DNA from: Corylus avellana
Taxonomy: Eukaryota; Streptophyta; Magnoliopsida; Fagales; Betulaceae
Length of the DNA stretch: 64,000 bases
Assembly: GCF_901000735.1 (NCBI RefSeq)
Contig: NC_081545.1
Span: forward strand, 8,113,540 to 8,177,539
Reading direction: 5' to 3'
The position numbers were made by a program, and so were the translations under genes. A model generated the notes under the pieces. The model ran no database searches and was not told the origin of the DNA. It saw only the letters and a program-made list of their open reading frames with translations. Below are positions 22,839-37,665 of this stretch, piece after piece; the stretch's first letter is position 1; each line of letters starts with the position of its first letter.

Positions 22839-23902
22839 TTTTATCAAACATTCATCCAACAAGTCTAACGTCGTGTGATCCAATCAACCACGCCACTTCA
22901 GCCACCATTCTATTGATGCAATTATGTGCAGAAGTGAAGTAAGATTTCACAATGAAGAAAGTAAGTATGAAAGTACTTACTGAGAAATGATAATTCATTA
23001 CTAATGATTGTTTGTTTTTTTCCTGTAGCCTTTTCCCAAAAAAAAAAAAAAAAAAAAGAAAATTGATTGTTTGTTTGTTTTTTAATTTGGCTACTACTCT
23101 CGATAAACTACTCAAGAAATGCATATTGTGTCTAAGAAAATAAAATAGCTCATATGATAGCTGTCAACAAAGCTAGTAAGTAGTATGGGTAATGGCAAAC
23201 TAGTGGATTGGGTGATGGCCGGCAGTCTAAAAGCTCTTTAATAAATAACTAAGCTAGGACTAGAAAGCTTCCAGCAGCAAACAGGCAAACTTTATATGGT
23301 GCGAGGATGTAATGGACGTTAAGACGGGTTGGTATTGAGTCTTGATATGAAAGGAGTGCAAATAAAATATAAATTATAGGGAAAAATAATTTTTTTTTTT
23401 TTTTTTTTTTTTGTAAAAAAAAAACCTCCATCAATTAACATCTGTTTTTTTAAAAAGCTTCATGAAGTTTCAAGTATGCTAAAATGATACATCAAACTAT
23501 CAACATTTGCTAGAAATGCCACCCTGTTAATTGTCCCTATCAATTTAGATAAGAAAGTGGTCACGTGCCTCACAAATGACAACTTTTCTGATTATCTTCT
23601 TAACATACGCTTATCCCCTTTAAAATTAAAATAAAAAATTAACAGAAAAACTGAACTAATTTTTTTCTGAAAAAAAAAAAAAAAAAAAAAAAAAAACCAA
23701 GATGGCCGATCCCACTTAAGAGGGTTATTTCATATTTTACTGGTTCATAATCCTACCCTCCATACAGAGACTTCATAAATGTAACATGAGTGCCCCGTAT
23801 TTTGACTATGTACATGTAATATAATGGAATACTTTTTTTTTTTTTTTACATGCAAATATAAATGGAATACTTTGATCTAATTAATGGAGCTTACGGAGGC
23901 AT

Positions 23903-24265
23903 GTCTTTGAAAATTTGCTCATCTATTGACAGTGGGATGTCAATAGATAAGCAAATTTTCAAAGAAATTAAATGCCGCTGTAAGCTCCATTAATTGGATG
24001 GTCCCTATTCCTTTGCTTAATTATCAAAGCCAAGCAAGTCGTACAAAAAGGCAGAAGAAGGTGAAGCACGTACACCAATGCACTATAAAACACGTCAAGT
24101 GGGATATCAATAGATGAGCAAATTTTCAAAGAAATTAAATGCCGCTGTAAGCTCCATTAATTGAATGGTCCCTATTCCTTTGCTTAATTATCAAAGCCAA
24201 GCAAGTCGTCCAAAATGGCAGAAGAAGGTGAAGCACACCAATGCACTATAAAACAAGTCCAAAAT
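23903..24265. repeat. Hairpin plus 167-bp tandem duplication
   Basis: A hairpin (TTTGCTCATCTATTGAC against GTCAATAGATAAGCAAA) is followed by a tandem copy. The block starting TGGGAT(G/A)TCAATAGAT begins at 23933 and again at 24100, each running through TATCAAAGCCAAGCAAGTCGT and AATGCACTATAAAAC. C1 has one copy only. Confidence 0.8.
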
Positions 24266-24454
24266 AGCAGATGAAAGAGTAAAAATTCGGAGAACAAAAA
24301 ACTTAGAGATTTTACAGTTTTTGCACGTTGACCGAGAAATTTATAATATATTTACTTTTATTTTAATGATATATGAAAGATTTACATTATAGGTTGTATT
24401 TAGATATAGAATTAAAAAGTAATTGTATTCTCTAAATTTAAGGAAAATGATTAG

Positions 24455-24456
<2 letters not shown>

Positions 24457-24487
<31 letters not shown>
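24457..24487. repeat. (AT)n microsatellite upstream of BAHD2
   Basis: Simple AT run in the promoter region; shorter at the equivalent C1 site. Confidence 0.85.
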
Positions 24488-24491
<4 letters not shown>

Positions 24492-24574
24492 TAATGATTA
24501 GTTATATACATATATATATATGCTGCTAATGCTCTTATTTGTTGCTCTCTCTCCTTATCTATCTCTCTTCAACG

Positions 24575-25972
24575 ATGGCTGAACCCTACAGAGTGACGGT
24601 GATAGAGGAAAGCCAGGTTGCTCCACCACCCAACTCGGTTCCAACCACATCTCTCCCTCTCACTTTCTTTGACATCCAATGGCTTCCCTTGGGTCCCATT
24701 CAAAGCCTTTTCTTCTATCAAGTTCCTCAACCCACCAACTATTTCACACAAGCCATCCTTCCCACTCTCAAACACTCTCTCTCCCTCACTCTCCAACTCT
24801 TCTTTCCCTTGGCAGCCAATCTGGTATGCCCTCCACAAACAGACAAACCCCATATCCTCTACACAGAAGGAAACTCTGTCCCTTTCACCGTCGCTGAGGC
24901 TGCCGGCGATTTCAACCACCTCATTGTCAATAATCCACGGGATGCTAGAGAATTGCACCACTTCGTGGCACACTTGCCCCCAACACACGTGTCATCCGAT
25001 GACACGCGTCTAATCCCTCTCATGGCCACGCAAGTCACAGTTTTCCCAAACGAAGGAATTTGCATTGGCATGACCTTTCGCCACGCGGCAGCTGATGGAA
25101 GAGCAATCCACCATTTCATGAAATCGTGGGCGTCCATATGCAGGACAGGTGGAGACTTGACTTGCCTTGACAAGTCACCGCCTTTCCATGACAGGGCTGT
25201 GATCAAAGATCCAAATGGGCTTGATAACAATTACTTGAAGGAAATGGGGAATTGGGCTTCAGCGTTGGACGAGGACTCAGATCTCATCAACAAAATTGCT
25301 GAAAAGGTTCGGGCCACATTTGTTATGGGCCGAGCCCACATTGAGGGACTTAAGCAGTGGGTCAAAGGTCAATGCACGAACAAAGAAGACTTGGAGCCCT
25401 TACACTTATCAACATTTGTGGTAACATGTGCACTCATTTGGGTTTGCTTGATCAAATCCCAACACAAAGGAGTATGCAACTTTTCGGACGATAATAGTAA
25501 GCTCTGCTACTTCATTTTTGCAGCAGATTGCCGAAACCGGCTTAAATTTCCAATACCTTGTACATATTTTGGAAATTGCGTAGCACCATGTTTTGTAGGA
25601 CTTGAGAGGCGTGAGGTAGTGGGAGAAACTGGGATTTTCGAAGCTGTGAAAGCTATTGGAAACAAAGTTGGGCAATTGGAGACTGAAGCTTTAAGAGGGG
25701 CAGAAACATGGGCGTCGGTTTGGAAAGAAATGTCTGAAATGGGGAGTACTATTGTTTCAGTTGCAGGCTCACCAAGATTGGGTGTTTATGATACAGATTT
25801 TGGGTGGGGGAGGCCAAAAAAGAGTGAAGTGGTTCACATTGATGTTACGGGGGCTTTTTCTCTTGCTGAGTGTAGAGATGAGGATGGTGGAATCGAGGTT
25901 GGTTTGGCACTTAGCAGGAAAAGTATTGGTGATTTCAATGCCATCTGGGAACAAAGCTTGAAGCTTTTTTGA
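24575..25972 (+). CDS. BAHD acyltransferase, malonyltransferase-like (BAHD2)
   Basis: Intact 465-residue single-exon gene starting MAEPYRVTVIEESQVAPPP, the positional counterpart of BAHD1 in the inverted contig. It has HAAAD in MTFRHAAADGRAIHHF, YFGNC and DFGWGRPKKSEVV. Differences from BAHD1 cluster in the first third (for example IQWLPLGPIQ against IPWLPWGPMQ). Expected reaction: malonyl-CoA-dependent acylation of a phenolic or flavonoid glucoside in the cytosol; acceptor unknown. If C2 is the alternative haplotype, this is an allele of BAHD1 rather than a separate gene. Confidence 0.9.
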   Translation: MAEPYRVTVIEESQVAPPPNSVPTTSLPLTFFDIQWLPLGPIQSLFFYQVPQPTNYFTQAILPTLKHSLSLTLQLFFPLAANLVCPPQTDKPHILYTEGNSVPFTVAEAAGDFNHLIVNNPRDARELHHFVAHLPPTHVSSDDTRLIPLMATQVTVFPNEGICIGMTFRHAAADGRAIHHFMKSWASICRTGGDLTCLDKSPPFHDRAVIKDPNGLDNNYLKEMGNWASALDEDSDLINKIAEKVRATFVMGRAHIEGLKQWVKGQCTNKEDLEPLHLSTFVVTCALIWVCLIKSQHKGVCNFSDDNSKLCYFIFAADCRNRLKFPIPCTYFGNCVAPCFVGLERREVVGETGIFEAVKAIGNKVGQLETEALRGAETWASVWKEMSEMGSTIVSVAGSPRLGVYDTDFGWGRPKKSEVVHIDVTGAFSLAECRDEDGGIEVGLALSRKSIGDFNAIWEQSLKLF

Positions 25973-26707
25973 ATCTCCATTAATTAGCTGCATCACTCTG
26001 GCAAACCGTTAACTACCAACAAGTTTTGTCAGCAAGCAGCAAGACTTTGGATTTCTTACTCACTACGAGTTCTATTGACGCCACTGTTTAGAATTTTCTT
26101 GTTGAGAAAAGTTCATCTTATTTTATCTTTTGCATTATTATCTCTGTTTTCTTTCCATCTTGTTATCCGATAATAAGTTTGTATTTATGTAAGTTAATGG
26201 AACGACGAAAACGATAAATGAAGTATTCCAGTTTTAATAAGTTTGTATTTATACTAATATAATTAATATAAATATCCACCGTTCGTTCTGGGAAGACCTA
26301 CAAGCCTACAACTAGGGATGTTAAAAAAAAAGGGAAAATCAGGACTGGAACCAGAAACCCGGTAGCTAGACCGGAAAACTGGGATATCGGTTGGAAAAAA
26401 CCGATAACCAAGGTACTCAGTTCTAGTTATCCGTTTTGGGGTTTTAAATATCCGGTTTTAACTGGATAACTGGGTGTATATATATATATTCAAATTTAAT
26501 ATATTTATTATTATTAATCACTTCTCTAGTTTTCTCTTCTTCATTTCTTCTATGTAGGGCTGTTAAGTGAGCGAAACGTCTCGCGAGCAAGCTCGGGCTC
26601 GACTCGAATATTAAATGAAGCGTTTCGTAAATACGAATCCTGGCTCGAATATTAAACTAAGCAAGCTCGGCTCGACTCGGCTAAGCTCGCAAGCAAGCTC
26701 GTTTAAG

Positions 26708-26761
<54 letters not shown>

Positions 26762-26764
26762 AAT

Positions 26765-27120
26765 AATTAATTATATATTTTCTGATTGGCTGATCCCCTC
26801 CCATAAATCTCATTATTCATTAAAATCTTAAAATTGCATTTATTTTGGTCTTAATTTGCTCACCAGATTTACATGGGATTTTATATTGTGTTTATTAAAT
26901 CCTATAAAATTGCATTTCCTAATTGGCTCATTGCCTCCCATAAATCTTATTATTCATTAAAATCTTAAAATTGTATTTATTTTGGTCTTAATTTACACAC
27001 CGGAATTACATGGGATTTTATACTGTGTTTATTATAGCCTGTAAAATCGCATTTCCTGATTGGTTGATTCCCTTCCATAAATCTCATTTTTTATTAAAAT
27101 CTTAAAACTGCATTTATGTT
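26765..27120. repeat. 137-bp tandem repeat, C2 copy
   Basis: Inverted counterpart of 9270-9622, with the same three TAAAATT(G/T)(C/T)ATTTA(T) blocks about 137 bases apart. A long (AT)n run precedes it at 26711-26758. Confidence 0.8.
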
Positions 27121-27609
27121 TAAGCGTGAAAAATTTCAGACCCTTCGATTTTGCCAACTGTTCCGCAATAACTGCTCATGCCTGCAACAATTAGCCTCTC
27201 AACAGCTGACATGTTGCCTCGAAAATGCTACAACGTTAAAAATCTCACAGCCTTGCCAGCTTGCACCCACCATTTCTTTCATTTCCTCATCTCTTCACTT
27301 TTACTCATATGGTCATACCAAAACCCTCGCTGCATCTACTGCTTCTTGCTTGGTTTCAATCAAACCCAAATACATGACAGAGAGAGAGATCGAGATGCAA
27401 AGATTGAGAGAGAGACCAAGATGCAGAGATTGCGAGAGAGATCGAGATGCAAAGATTACAATGGTTGAAAGAAGAAGACGATGAAGCCAAAGAGGAGGGG
27501 TTTCCGACCATGGGTTGTTGTGAGCTAAAATCTTAGCATTTCCTGTGTATTTTCTTTTCGCCCATTGTTTATAAAACAAAAATCACATTGGTTGGGTAAG
27601 ATTTCACCT

Positions 27610-29833
27610 ACGTTTGATTTAGGTTGAGATTTTGTGATGTGTTCTTTCCTAATTGACATGAAACACAAATAGATTGACTCGACTTAACTGAAGACACAGG
27701 AAGGTAGTAGTTGTGAAGCAGATGCTGCAAGATTTGATGACTTGGATGCCCTAAGCGGTTGTGCCAAACTGAAGAAGACATCCTGATCCCAATTTGTCCA
27801 GTAAATGCTCTGACTTTATTTTTGGTGAAGTGTTGTAGCCTTAATGGGTAGAGACCATCTTCACTTGCCCCTTGTAGGAGGGGATCTTCCCTGTGAGGTT
27901 GTCCTTAATCAAGAAATAGGTATCAGTTAGTTTAAAATGGCAATTATTGTCACGACAAAATTTATTTATTGAAAGTAAATTTGTTGTAGCATCAGGACAA
28001 TGTAAGATATTTTTAAGATGTAGGAGTTGATTTGAGCGAAGAAAAGAGGAAGAGCCAGTGTGGGAGATACCAAGTCCACTACCATTACCTACTGCTACTG
28101 TCTCATTACCCTGATATGGATGCTGCAGAGTTAGATTTTCCAAGTCATTAGTGATGTGAGTATTGGCTCCACTGTAAACAAGCCATTCATCTTCATCTTG
28201 TAGATCGTTGGATTGGGAAACCATTGCAGCAAGTTCAGATGGTGGATGTCGTCCTTGGAATGAATAATCCATGCGATGAAAGCAGTCCAATGCTTGATGA
28301 TTGGAGCGGCCACATATCTGACAAAGAGGTTTGTTGGATGAGAGGATGCCAGGTTGAGAATTTCTCCTTGGAGTGTAGTTATTTCTCCTTAGAGTGTAGT
28401 TGTTGGGAGAATTGCTTCTTGGAGTGTAGTTACTAGTGCTTCCAGTAATAGTTTTTCCTTGGGAGAAAGCAGGGGTTGGGAGTATACCAGGAGATCCGTT
28501 GAAAGTCTTCTTTGAGGGATAGGAATTTCTGTAATTGGAGAAATGTTTCCTTTGGTTGTTGAATCTCTGTTTGTAACCTGGCTTCTGAGCAGTCATGGCA
28601 AAGGATTGTGGTTCATCAATGGCAGCCTGATGTTCAATGAGTTGCTCGTGTCAAAGTAATTCAGACTGAAATTCTTCAAGAGACATAGTGGTATTCTTTG
28701 TTATCATGGAGTAGGTCATGACAAAAGAATTGTAGGTGGAGCTTAATCCACCAATGATGTAGGATACAAGGTCATCATCGGGGATGGGGCTGCCGGCGAT
28801 AGCTAGCTGGTCAGCCAAGGATTTTGCACTTCGAATAAAGGTAACACATGGATTATTACCTTGTCTGAGAGTCTGAAGTTGGCGTCTCAATTGAGTGATG
28901 TGAGACCTTGATGGAGAAGCATAACGAGTGGCAAGGGTTTTCCATACTTGATTGGAGGTTTTACACCCATAAATAGTAGGCACAAGTGGAGCAGTTAAGG
29001 TTGCAATTAACCAACTAAGAATACATTGGTCTTTCTTTTCCTAGAGAATATATTCTGGATTTCGGACTTCAGGAGTAGTTTTGTCCGGAGAAGATGGAAT
29101 AAGCTTTGGTAGGCATGGCTCAGAGCCATCAACAATGCCCATCAAGCGGTTAGTTTTGAGGATGGGCTTAAATTGAAATACCCATCCGAGATAGTTGCTG
29201 TCATCGAGCTTGGATTGACAAAGATGCACAATGTTTGGCATTGTGAAGGATAGAGCGGTGTCGCTGGATTGCATCATGAGTGCAGTATCAAGGACATGGC
29301 AAGGAGATGTGGCTATGATCTGGTGCGGCAAGGAGAAGAACAGCAATTAGGCTGTAATTTGGTGCAGCAAGAAGAAAGAAAGTAGGTGCGACAATCTGGT
29401 GCAGTGCGGCAATTTGGTGCAGTACAGCAGGTGCGGCAAGAGAAAAGGTGATCTGAGGGCAGCAAGAAGAGCTGCAAATTTGCCTGGAGAAGAAGCAGAT
29501 TCCGTTGAAGAAGGCCCACAAATTTGAGAGGGTCAAGGATCTTATTGAGAGGGGTATGAACCGTAAGGCTCTGATACCATGAAAGAAAGCAAAGAAAATT
29601 GCTTTTGGCGGAATGAAGTCTCAGCTTCGTTCTCATTGTATATATAGGCAAAGAGTTACAATTGTAATCAAGATTGACAAACCCAAACTTGATACAAACT
29701 AGGAGACCTAATTCAATACAAATAAGTAAAACAAATACAACTAGAACACTAAAGAGAAGAGATAAGAACAACTATAAGGATAATACTAGAAGATAAGAAC
29801 AACTATAAAACAGACTCTATTGGTTCCTTAACA
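27610..29833 (-). pseudogene. Truncated Copia (gag-protease), C2 copy with stops
   Basis: LTR at 29580-29833 (254 bp, uninterrupted), primer-binding site at 29568-29579, then the gag-protease frame on the minus strand. It is the counterpart of 5614-8830 but carries nonsense changes near 29041 (TGG to TAG) and 28652 (GGA to TGA) and a frame break near 27885. Knuckle and protease motifs are still readable (CQICGRSNHQALDC, and VYSGANTHIT with the catalytic Asp of DSGA changed to Tyr). Confidence 0.83.
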
Positions 29834-30415
29834 GGTTTCAGCCATAATAGTCGAGCCCGAGCTCGAGCTCGAACAGGGATTCAACCCTATCGAGCCGAGC
29901 TCAAACAAGAATCTCATGCTCGAGCCCGAGCCTGAGCCTGATCAAAAAATAAACGAGCCAAGCTTGGACAGCCCAAGCTCGCCCAAGTTCGGCTCATTTA
30001 CACCCCTACTTCTATGCATGTAGATGAAATTTGTAGTTGAGATCGGTTGATAGAACACACACACACACAAAGATATATATATATATAGTGTGTGTGTGTG
30101 TAGTACTCTATGTAGATGTAGTTTAATCTCATGTATTATGTAAGTTTTTAAAATGAAATTTTAAGGCTATTTTTTTTTTATAAAAAAAAAAAAGGTTAAA
30201 TTAAGCCCAAAAATTAGCTCTAATACCTAAAAAAAAATAAGCCCAAAATGCAAAAAAAAAAAAAAAAAATCGGTTACCTAGTATAGATAACCGGGTACCA
30301 ATCAGAACCGGCCAGTCATTGTATAACCAGCTAACTGGCTACCCCGGTTTTGGTTGCCGATTTTGGCCAATAACTAGGTGGGAACCAAGACCGAGTTTTC
30401 ACCCCTACCTACAAC

Positions 30416-31500
30416 GGAAACATAGCAATTGTCTGGGGGATTTGACAAGTGTAGCTTCAAAGTTCGAGGGCTGATACTTACGAGCCACTAAACTACTTTG
30501 TGATTACCGATGCGGACCTTGGTTGCAGGCCTTTGGAAGTATTTGAAACCCATACACGAGATTTATGCTTGTTTGGAGGTGGCTAGGTTCGGCGGTTGCT
30601 CCAGAGCCGAACCTTGATCCAACAGAAATGATCAATGAAATAGTCCAGTTTTATTATAATTATCTTGAGATATGAGACTTCTTTAACATAGAACGACCCA
30701 TTGCTGTTTATATATATGATGATAAATTCACTGCTGCACATGATCAAAGATGTTGCCTGGCCTACATATCTCAACAAATCATGGAGTCAAAGTTAAAGAA
30801 AGAAACAGCACAGCAAATCACGAAAATATCCCAATCCTTGAGGCGCACACATTATCACATCAGCTCTCACGTCATATAGAAAATAATTCGTGTTTAGTAA
30901 GTATATATATTTTCTGATATTGAGTTGTATATATATATTCTTGACTCAGGAACACACATATAGAGTTGTATATATATATTCAGATATTCTCTTGACTCAA
31001 ATAGCCAGCATAGCTGTAGCCAAGGATTATACAATTGCTTTAGAGTCCAAGGGAAAACACCTGCAACCAATTAAATCTCGAAGGGTGGTATAATAAGAAC
31101 TTACTCGTAATGCCTCATTCAACCTTTCAAACTTCAAAAGAATGTTCTTTCTTTTGATAGCCTCCAGAGAGGATCACTTGAACACCACTTCAAAGTTTTC
31201 ACACGCGACTTTGAATGCTGAAGCCCGAAGGATACTTTTTCTTTGTCTTTTATCCCTTTGAATATTGTTGGTGCATTTTAACATTAAAATAATAATAATA
31301 ATTTATAATTTATTATAATAATTTAAACATTTTAAAATAATAATAATAACGTACACATTCAATTCTCTTACAAGGAAGTTGCCGATAAGTTTCTTGGCCC
31401 TTTTTTTTATGATGCAACGCGGCATCGGTACGGTAGGTAGTCCTGCAACTCTAAATTATATTTTTTCTGCTAGTTTTGCATCCATAGAGAATAACTTCTT
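30416..31500. other. Intergenic region upstream of TIR a'
   Basis: Inverted counterpart of 1994-3083; no gene seen. Confidence 0.6.
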
Positions 31501-31502
31501 CC

Positions 31503-32020
31503 ATGGCGGCCTTCCATGGATCCTCTTCCTTTCCCTCTTCTTCTTTATCTTCCCCCTTCTCTTCTATCTCTCGGTGCACTTACAATGTATTCCTGAGTTT
31601 TAGAGGTGAAGATACTCGCAAAACTTTTACTGCCCATTTATATGCAGCTTTGCGTCGAAAAGATATCAACACCTTCATGGACGACAAGCTTAGAAGCGGA
31701 GAGGAAATTTCACCAGCACTTCTCGAAGCCATTAAAGAATCAGCGATTTCAATCATTGTACTTTCTAAAAACTACGCATCATCCCAATGGTGCTTGGACG
31801 AGCTCATGAAGATCCTCGAATGTAGAAAAACAAGGGGCCAACAAATTCTACCCTTGTTCTATCACATATATCCATCAGAAGTACGGAATCAAACCAATAG
31901 TGTTGGAAAAGCATTCGCTAAACTTGAAGAAAGGTTTAAGCATGATCAAATGAAGTTGCAAAGGTAGAAGACGGCCCTATCACAAATGGGCAATTTGTCC
32001 GGGAAGTTTTTGGGGAACAG
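31503..32020 (+). pseudogene. TIR domain exon, copy a' (nonsense mutation)
   Basis: Counterpart of 1476-1993, starting MAAFHGSSSFPSSS. It has all four TIR motifs, including YASSQWCLDEL, but the Trp codon near the end of the domain is TAG at 31965-31967 (AAAGGTAGAAG for AAAGGTGGAAG in copy a). Otherwise it reads on to the GGGAACAG|GTAATT donor. A truncated, nearly complete TIR-only protein of 154 residues could still be made. Confidence 0.83.
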
Positions 32021-32148
32021 GTAATTTTAACCACTCTTTTTATCTAATCAGAAAGAATTCTAAATTCATTTTAACTTTAATTTACATTACAGTCATATTC
32101 TTTCGTCATTTTTAACATAATGTATTTTTACAAATTTTGTATTGCAAG

Positions 32149-32461
32149 GAATGAACCTGAATTTATTCACGAAATCATTCAATTGGTGAATTCGATGTTA
32201 GTAAAAAATACATACTTCCAAGTTGCCCACTATCCAAAGTCTTATGTACAATATGTGAAGCCACTTTTAGATTTAGAGAAGAATGACAGTACATGCATGG
32301 TAGGTATCTTCGAAATTGGTGGTATTGATAAGACGACTATCGCCAAAGCAATCTACAACTCAATTGCCTCTCTAACTGAAGGTATTAGTTTTCTTGAAAA
32401 CATTAAAGAAACTTCTTGCCAAAATGGTCTGATCCATTTGCAAAACTCTGAATTGTTCTAA
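32149..32461 (+). CDS. Truncated NB-ARC exon, copy a'
   Basis: Acceptor TTGCAAG at 32142-32148; intron of 128 bp from the TIR exon. Encodes NEPEFIHEIIQLVNSMLV and a P-loop GIFEIGGIDKTTIAKAIYNS with the same Asp substitution, then FLENIKETSCQNGLIHLQ and a stop. The potential phase-1 donor AATG|GTCTGA lies at 32425-32434. It sits between the TIR exon and the kinase exons on the same strand. Confidence 0.72.
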
Positions 32462-32879
32462 TTATGTGGCTTTTCATAATGCTCACCATGTACAATTTGA
32501 CTTTTTTTTTTTTCCTTTCAATTAAAATAAAACTATTTATTCTTTCATGTCATTATCATGTAACATAACATATATGGTTGTCTTTTGAACTCAGAAAACA
32601 GAAGAAGTGACCGAAGAAATCGAGCACTTCATGCTTTAGATAGTGAAAAAAAGGCCAAAGACTTGATATACTTGGGTGCGTTCTTGAAAACATTAGAGAA
32701 ACTTCTGGCCAAAAAGATCTGAACAATTTGCAAAACTCTAGATTGTTCTAATTATGTGGCTTTTCATAATGCACATTGTGCTCAATTTGAGGTTTTGTCC
32801 ATTTGAATTAAAATAAAACTATTTATCCTTTCAGTTCATTATCATGTAACTAATATATATGATCGTCTTCTGAAATCAG

Positions 32880-34498
<1,619 letters not shown>

Positions 34499-36340
34499 AA
34501 GAAATCATAATTCTATCCAACATTCATCCAATAAGTCTGACATCGTGTGGTCATCAACCACACCTCTTCGGCCACCATTTTATTGATATAATTATGCGTA
34601 GAAGTGAAGTAAGATTTCACAATGAAGAAAGAAGTATGAAAGTACTTATTGATAAATGATACTATAATTCATTACTAATGATTTTTTATTTATTTTTAAA
34701 AATTTGGCTACTACTCTTGATAAACTGCTCATGAAATGCATATTGTGTCTAAGAAAATAAAATAGCTCATATGATAACTATCAACAAAGCTAGTAAGTAG
34801 TAGGGGTAATGGCAAACAAGTGGATCGTGCGATGGCAGTCCAAAGGCTCTTTAATAATAACTAAGGTAGGACTAGAAAGCTTCGAGCAACAAACAGGCAA
34901 ACTTTATATGGTATGAGGATCTAATGGACGCTAAGACAAGCCAATAATGAATCTTGATATGAAAGGAGTGAAAATAAGATATAAATTCTATGGAAAAATA
35001 TAAAAAAGCCTCATCAACTAACAACTGTTTTTTAAAAAGCCTCATGAAGTTTTAAGTGTGTTAAAGTGATACATCAAATTATCAACATCTACCAAAAAGG
35101 CCACTCCGTTAGTTGCCCCAATCAATTTGGATGAAAAAGTAGTCACATGCCTCACACATGACCATTTTTTAATTTGTTTATCTTCCTGTGACACCTTTAT
35201 CCTCTTTAAAATTAAATTAATAAAATTAATAAAAAAAAATTTCTTTCATATTTTACTGGTGGCCGATCCACCCACATGGGGATTATTTCATATTTTACTG
35301 GTTCATAATCCTGCCCTCCATATTCAGAAACTTCATAAATGCAACATGCATGAGTGCCCATATTTTGACTCTGTACATGTAATGGATTAATACTTTGATC
35401 TTCCACAATAGATGAGCAAACTTTCAAAGAAATGCCTCTGTAAGCTCCATTAATTGATGGTCCCTAATATTCCTTTGCTCAATTAAAGCCAAGCAAGTCG
35501 TCCCAAATGGCAGAAGAAGGTGAAGCACACCAATGCACCATAAAATAAAAACACGTCAATACAATGCGTGTTAACGTTGTGTATCACAAGCAATTTTTCA
35601 ATGTCTCAATTACTGAATTACAAGCAATCTTGCAATACGTTTAATGTTATAATTTAACAAATGCTATTGAATTAATTATTTTTTGGGTCTATCTAAGAAA
35701 ATCATATTAAAATGAGAAATGTTAGGTGTTTTCTTACGGTTCTTCTAGTGTTTTCCTAGTTTTATGCAAATATTATTTTCTAAAAAAGTAACTTGTCCGT
35801 CATTATTTCTCTCATTCGATTTGTAGAAACTAATATCCACTTAAGATAAGGAGAAAACAAAAAGAGCACTTAGCATTACTCTGGCATTATACCACAACTA
35901 AAGTACCTGCGGAGGAAATAAATGTAAGAAATTTGGGAGAAAATTATATAAACATAAAAGAAATACTAACCTCTGGCCATTGTTGTTTAAGCACTTGAAT
36001 TGAATACTCGTTGAACGTTTGTAGAATTCACAATCCCAGAACCCTCAATTTGCAATCCTAAAACCCTCACTTTTGTTGGAGAGTGATAGATAAGGATTTT
36101 TGGCCTATCTGTTTTTCACGTTAAAAGTTTGTGATCGATGGATATCACAAGCTTGTCTTTTATATAGGCCAAGACCCCTATCCATTTATCTTACGTTGCT
36201 TCCTTCCATCAAGGGAGACAACACTTGGTGAAAAATAAAACACCTTTTCACCTTTAGTAGTTAACTGTACATTAATTACCCAAAGTTTTTAGTTTAATAA
36301 AATTTATATTTAAATAAGATACTATATACATATAATATAT
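34499..36340. other. Intergenic region after kinase a'; end of contig C2
   Basis: No gene seen. 34500-35570 matches the spacers downstream of the other kinase copies (15720 leftwards, 22840 rightwards), including the GTAAGCTCCATTAATTGATGG stretch that in both other copies precedes a BAHD gene; here the contig ends first. Confidence 0.6.
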
Positions 36341-36440
36341 NNNNNNNNNNNNNNNNNNNNNNNNNNNNNNNNNNNNNNNNNNNNNNNNNNNNNNNNNNNN
36401 NNNNNNNNNNNNNNNNNNNNNNNNNNNNNNNNNNNNNNNN
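36341..36440. other. Scaffold gap (100 N)
   Basis: Separates C2 from C3. Confidence 0.98.
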
Positions 36441-36690
36441 CTGTAATTTTATTCCAAATGTAAGAAAAATTCCTCAATTCAACAAGTTTCTTGCATCTAT
36501 GTGGAGATCTCATCACTTGGTTGCATGAGATAAAGATTTTATTCCCTTGACTATCTGTTTGGCCTACTTTAACTGTAATTTTATTCCTAATGTAAGAAAA
36601 ATTCCTCAATTCAACAAGTTTCTTGCATCTATGTGGAGATCTTATCACTTGGTTGTATGAGATAAAGATTTTATTCACTGAATTCCACAT
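36441..36690. repeat. 132-bp tandem repeat, two copies at a contig edge
   Basis: CTGTAATTTTATTCC occurs at 36441 and 36573, each followed by TGTAAGAAAAATTCCTCAAT and CATCTATGTGGAGATCT. The end of C1 (20475-20523) contains the tail of another copy. Confidence 0.88.
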
Positions 36691-37631
36691 ACCCTCTATG
36701 TTGGTCTGTATACATTTTGTATTTTTTCAGAGGTACATAATAGCAAGACACTTCCCCACTTCATTGTGTGTTAAATTATCAGTTATTTAAAAAAAAATAA
36801 ACTTATAAGAAGAGGTAAATTTAATTACTTAACCATTATTTTAATACTTTCCCTTACGTGTGGGCTTAAACTCCATTTTTCATAAGTGAGGCCCAACACG
36901 TGAAATATTTAATTTAAATGGAGTAAATTGACGAAATCAAGGTTATTCTAAAAACCTAACATTATAAAAAGATGTAAATTTAATCACTTAACAATTATTT
37001 TAATATTGTGAATGTCTTATATGTTGGCCCACAAAATCATTAGCTCCCTCACAAGCACGAGAGCACATAGGGAGAGGAGCTAAGTCAATGGGCAATTTAT
37101 TGGGTTGAATCCATGTGACAATATTATCGAAGGGAGAGACTCCGGTGCTTCTACTAATAGAACAATCTGCATGTGGTATAAGGATAGCCCGATGTTTAGT
37201 GATTAAACACCGGAGAAGATTAAAATTTTAGTTGAAACACAATTCAACTACAAGATTCGAAAAATTCAATATGTTATGTTAAATTATTGATTAAATGATT
37301 AAATTTACATTTTACTATCAGCTTAAGCTTGTAGGATAAATAGTAATTTGACAAAATATTAGAACTAAAAGTCTTGGGAAGGAACCTTAATTCCATCAAT
37401 TTAAATTAAATATTTTACGTGTTGGGTCTCACATATTAAAAGAAAATTTGCTAGTAGGACTTAGGGCCACCCTTGGCCACCCCTGAAATGACCACTCCCG
37501 GGACACCTCGGGGGTCCACTCCAGGGAGGTGCTCCGAGGGGATGCGACCACCCCTAGGTCCTGCTATGGGGTGGCTAGCCACCCAATGGGGTTGTCGGTT
37601 GTCGGTCACCCTGCAATTCTAGGTTTTCCAC

Positions 37632-37665
<34 letters not shown>

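Larger units (their letters stand above)
22860..24520. other. Intergenic region between kinase b' and BAHD2
   Basis: Inverted counterpart of 13690-15715. No gene seen. Poly-A/T runs lie at 23038-23057, 23391-23412 and 23670-23696. Confidence 0.6.
26555..30008. mobile_element. Inner hAT-like element, C2 copy (hAT2')
   Basis: Begins TAGGGCTGTTAAG and ends GTTTACACCCCTA (in the window orientation), flanked by CTTCTATG at 26547-26554 and 30009-30016. It contains the 137-bp tandem repeats (about 26765-27120) and the truncated Copia. Confidence 0.87.
26313..30407. mobile_element. Outer hAT-like element, C2 copy (hAT1')
   Basis: Begins TAGGGATGTTAAAAA and ends GTTTTCACCCCTA, flanked by CCTACAAC at 26305-26312 and 30408-30415, the reverse complement of the GTTGTAGG target repeat in C1. 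It is 4095 bp against 7028 bp in C1; the difference is mostly the CACTA and hAT3 insertions. Confidence 0.87.

Noticed and set aside
24569..25675. Several 69-144 codon frames antisense to or out of phase with the BAHD genes (also at 12256-13648 and 38406-39752)
   Set aside because: Shadows of the real BAHD frame; they recur at each copy only because the genes are paralogous.
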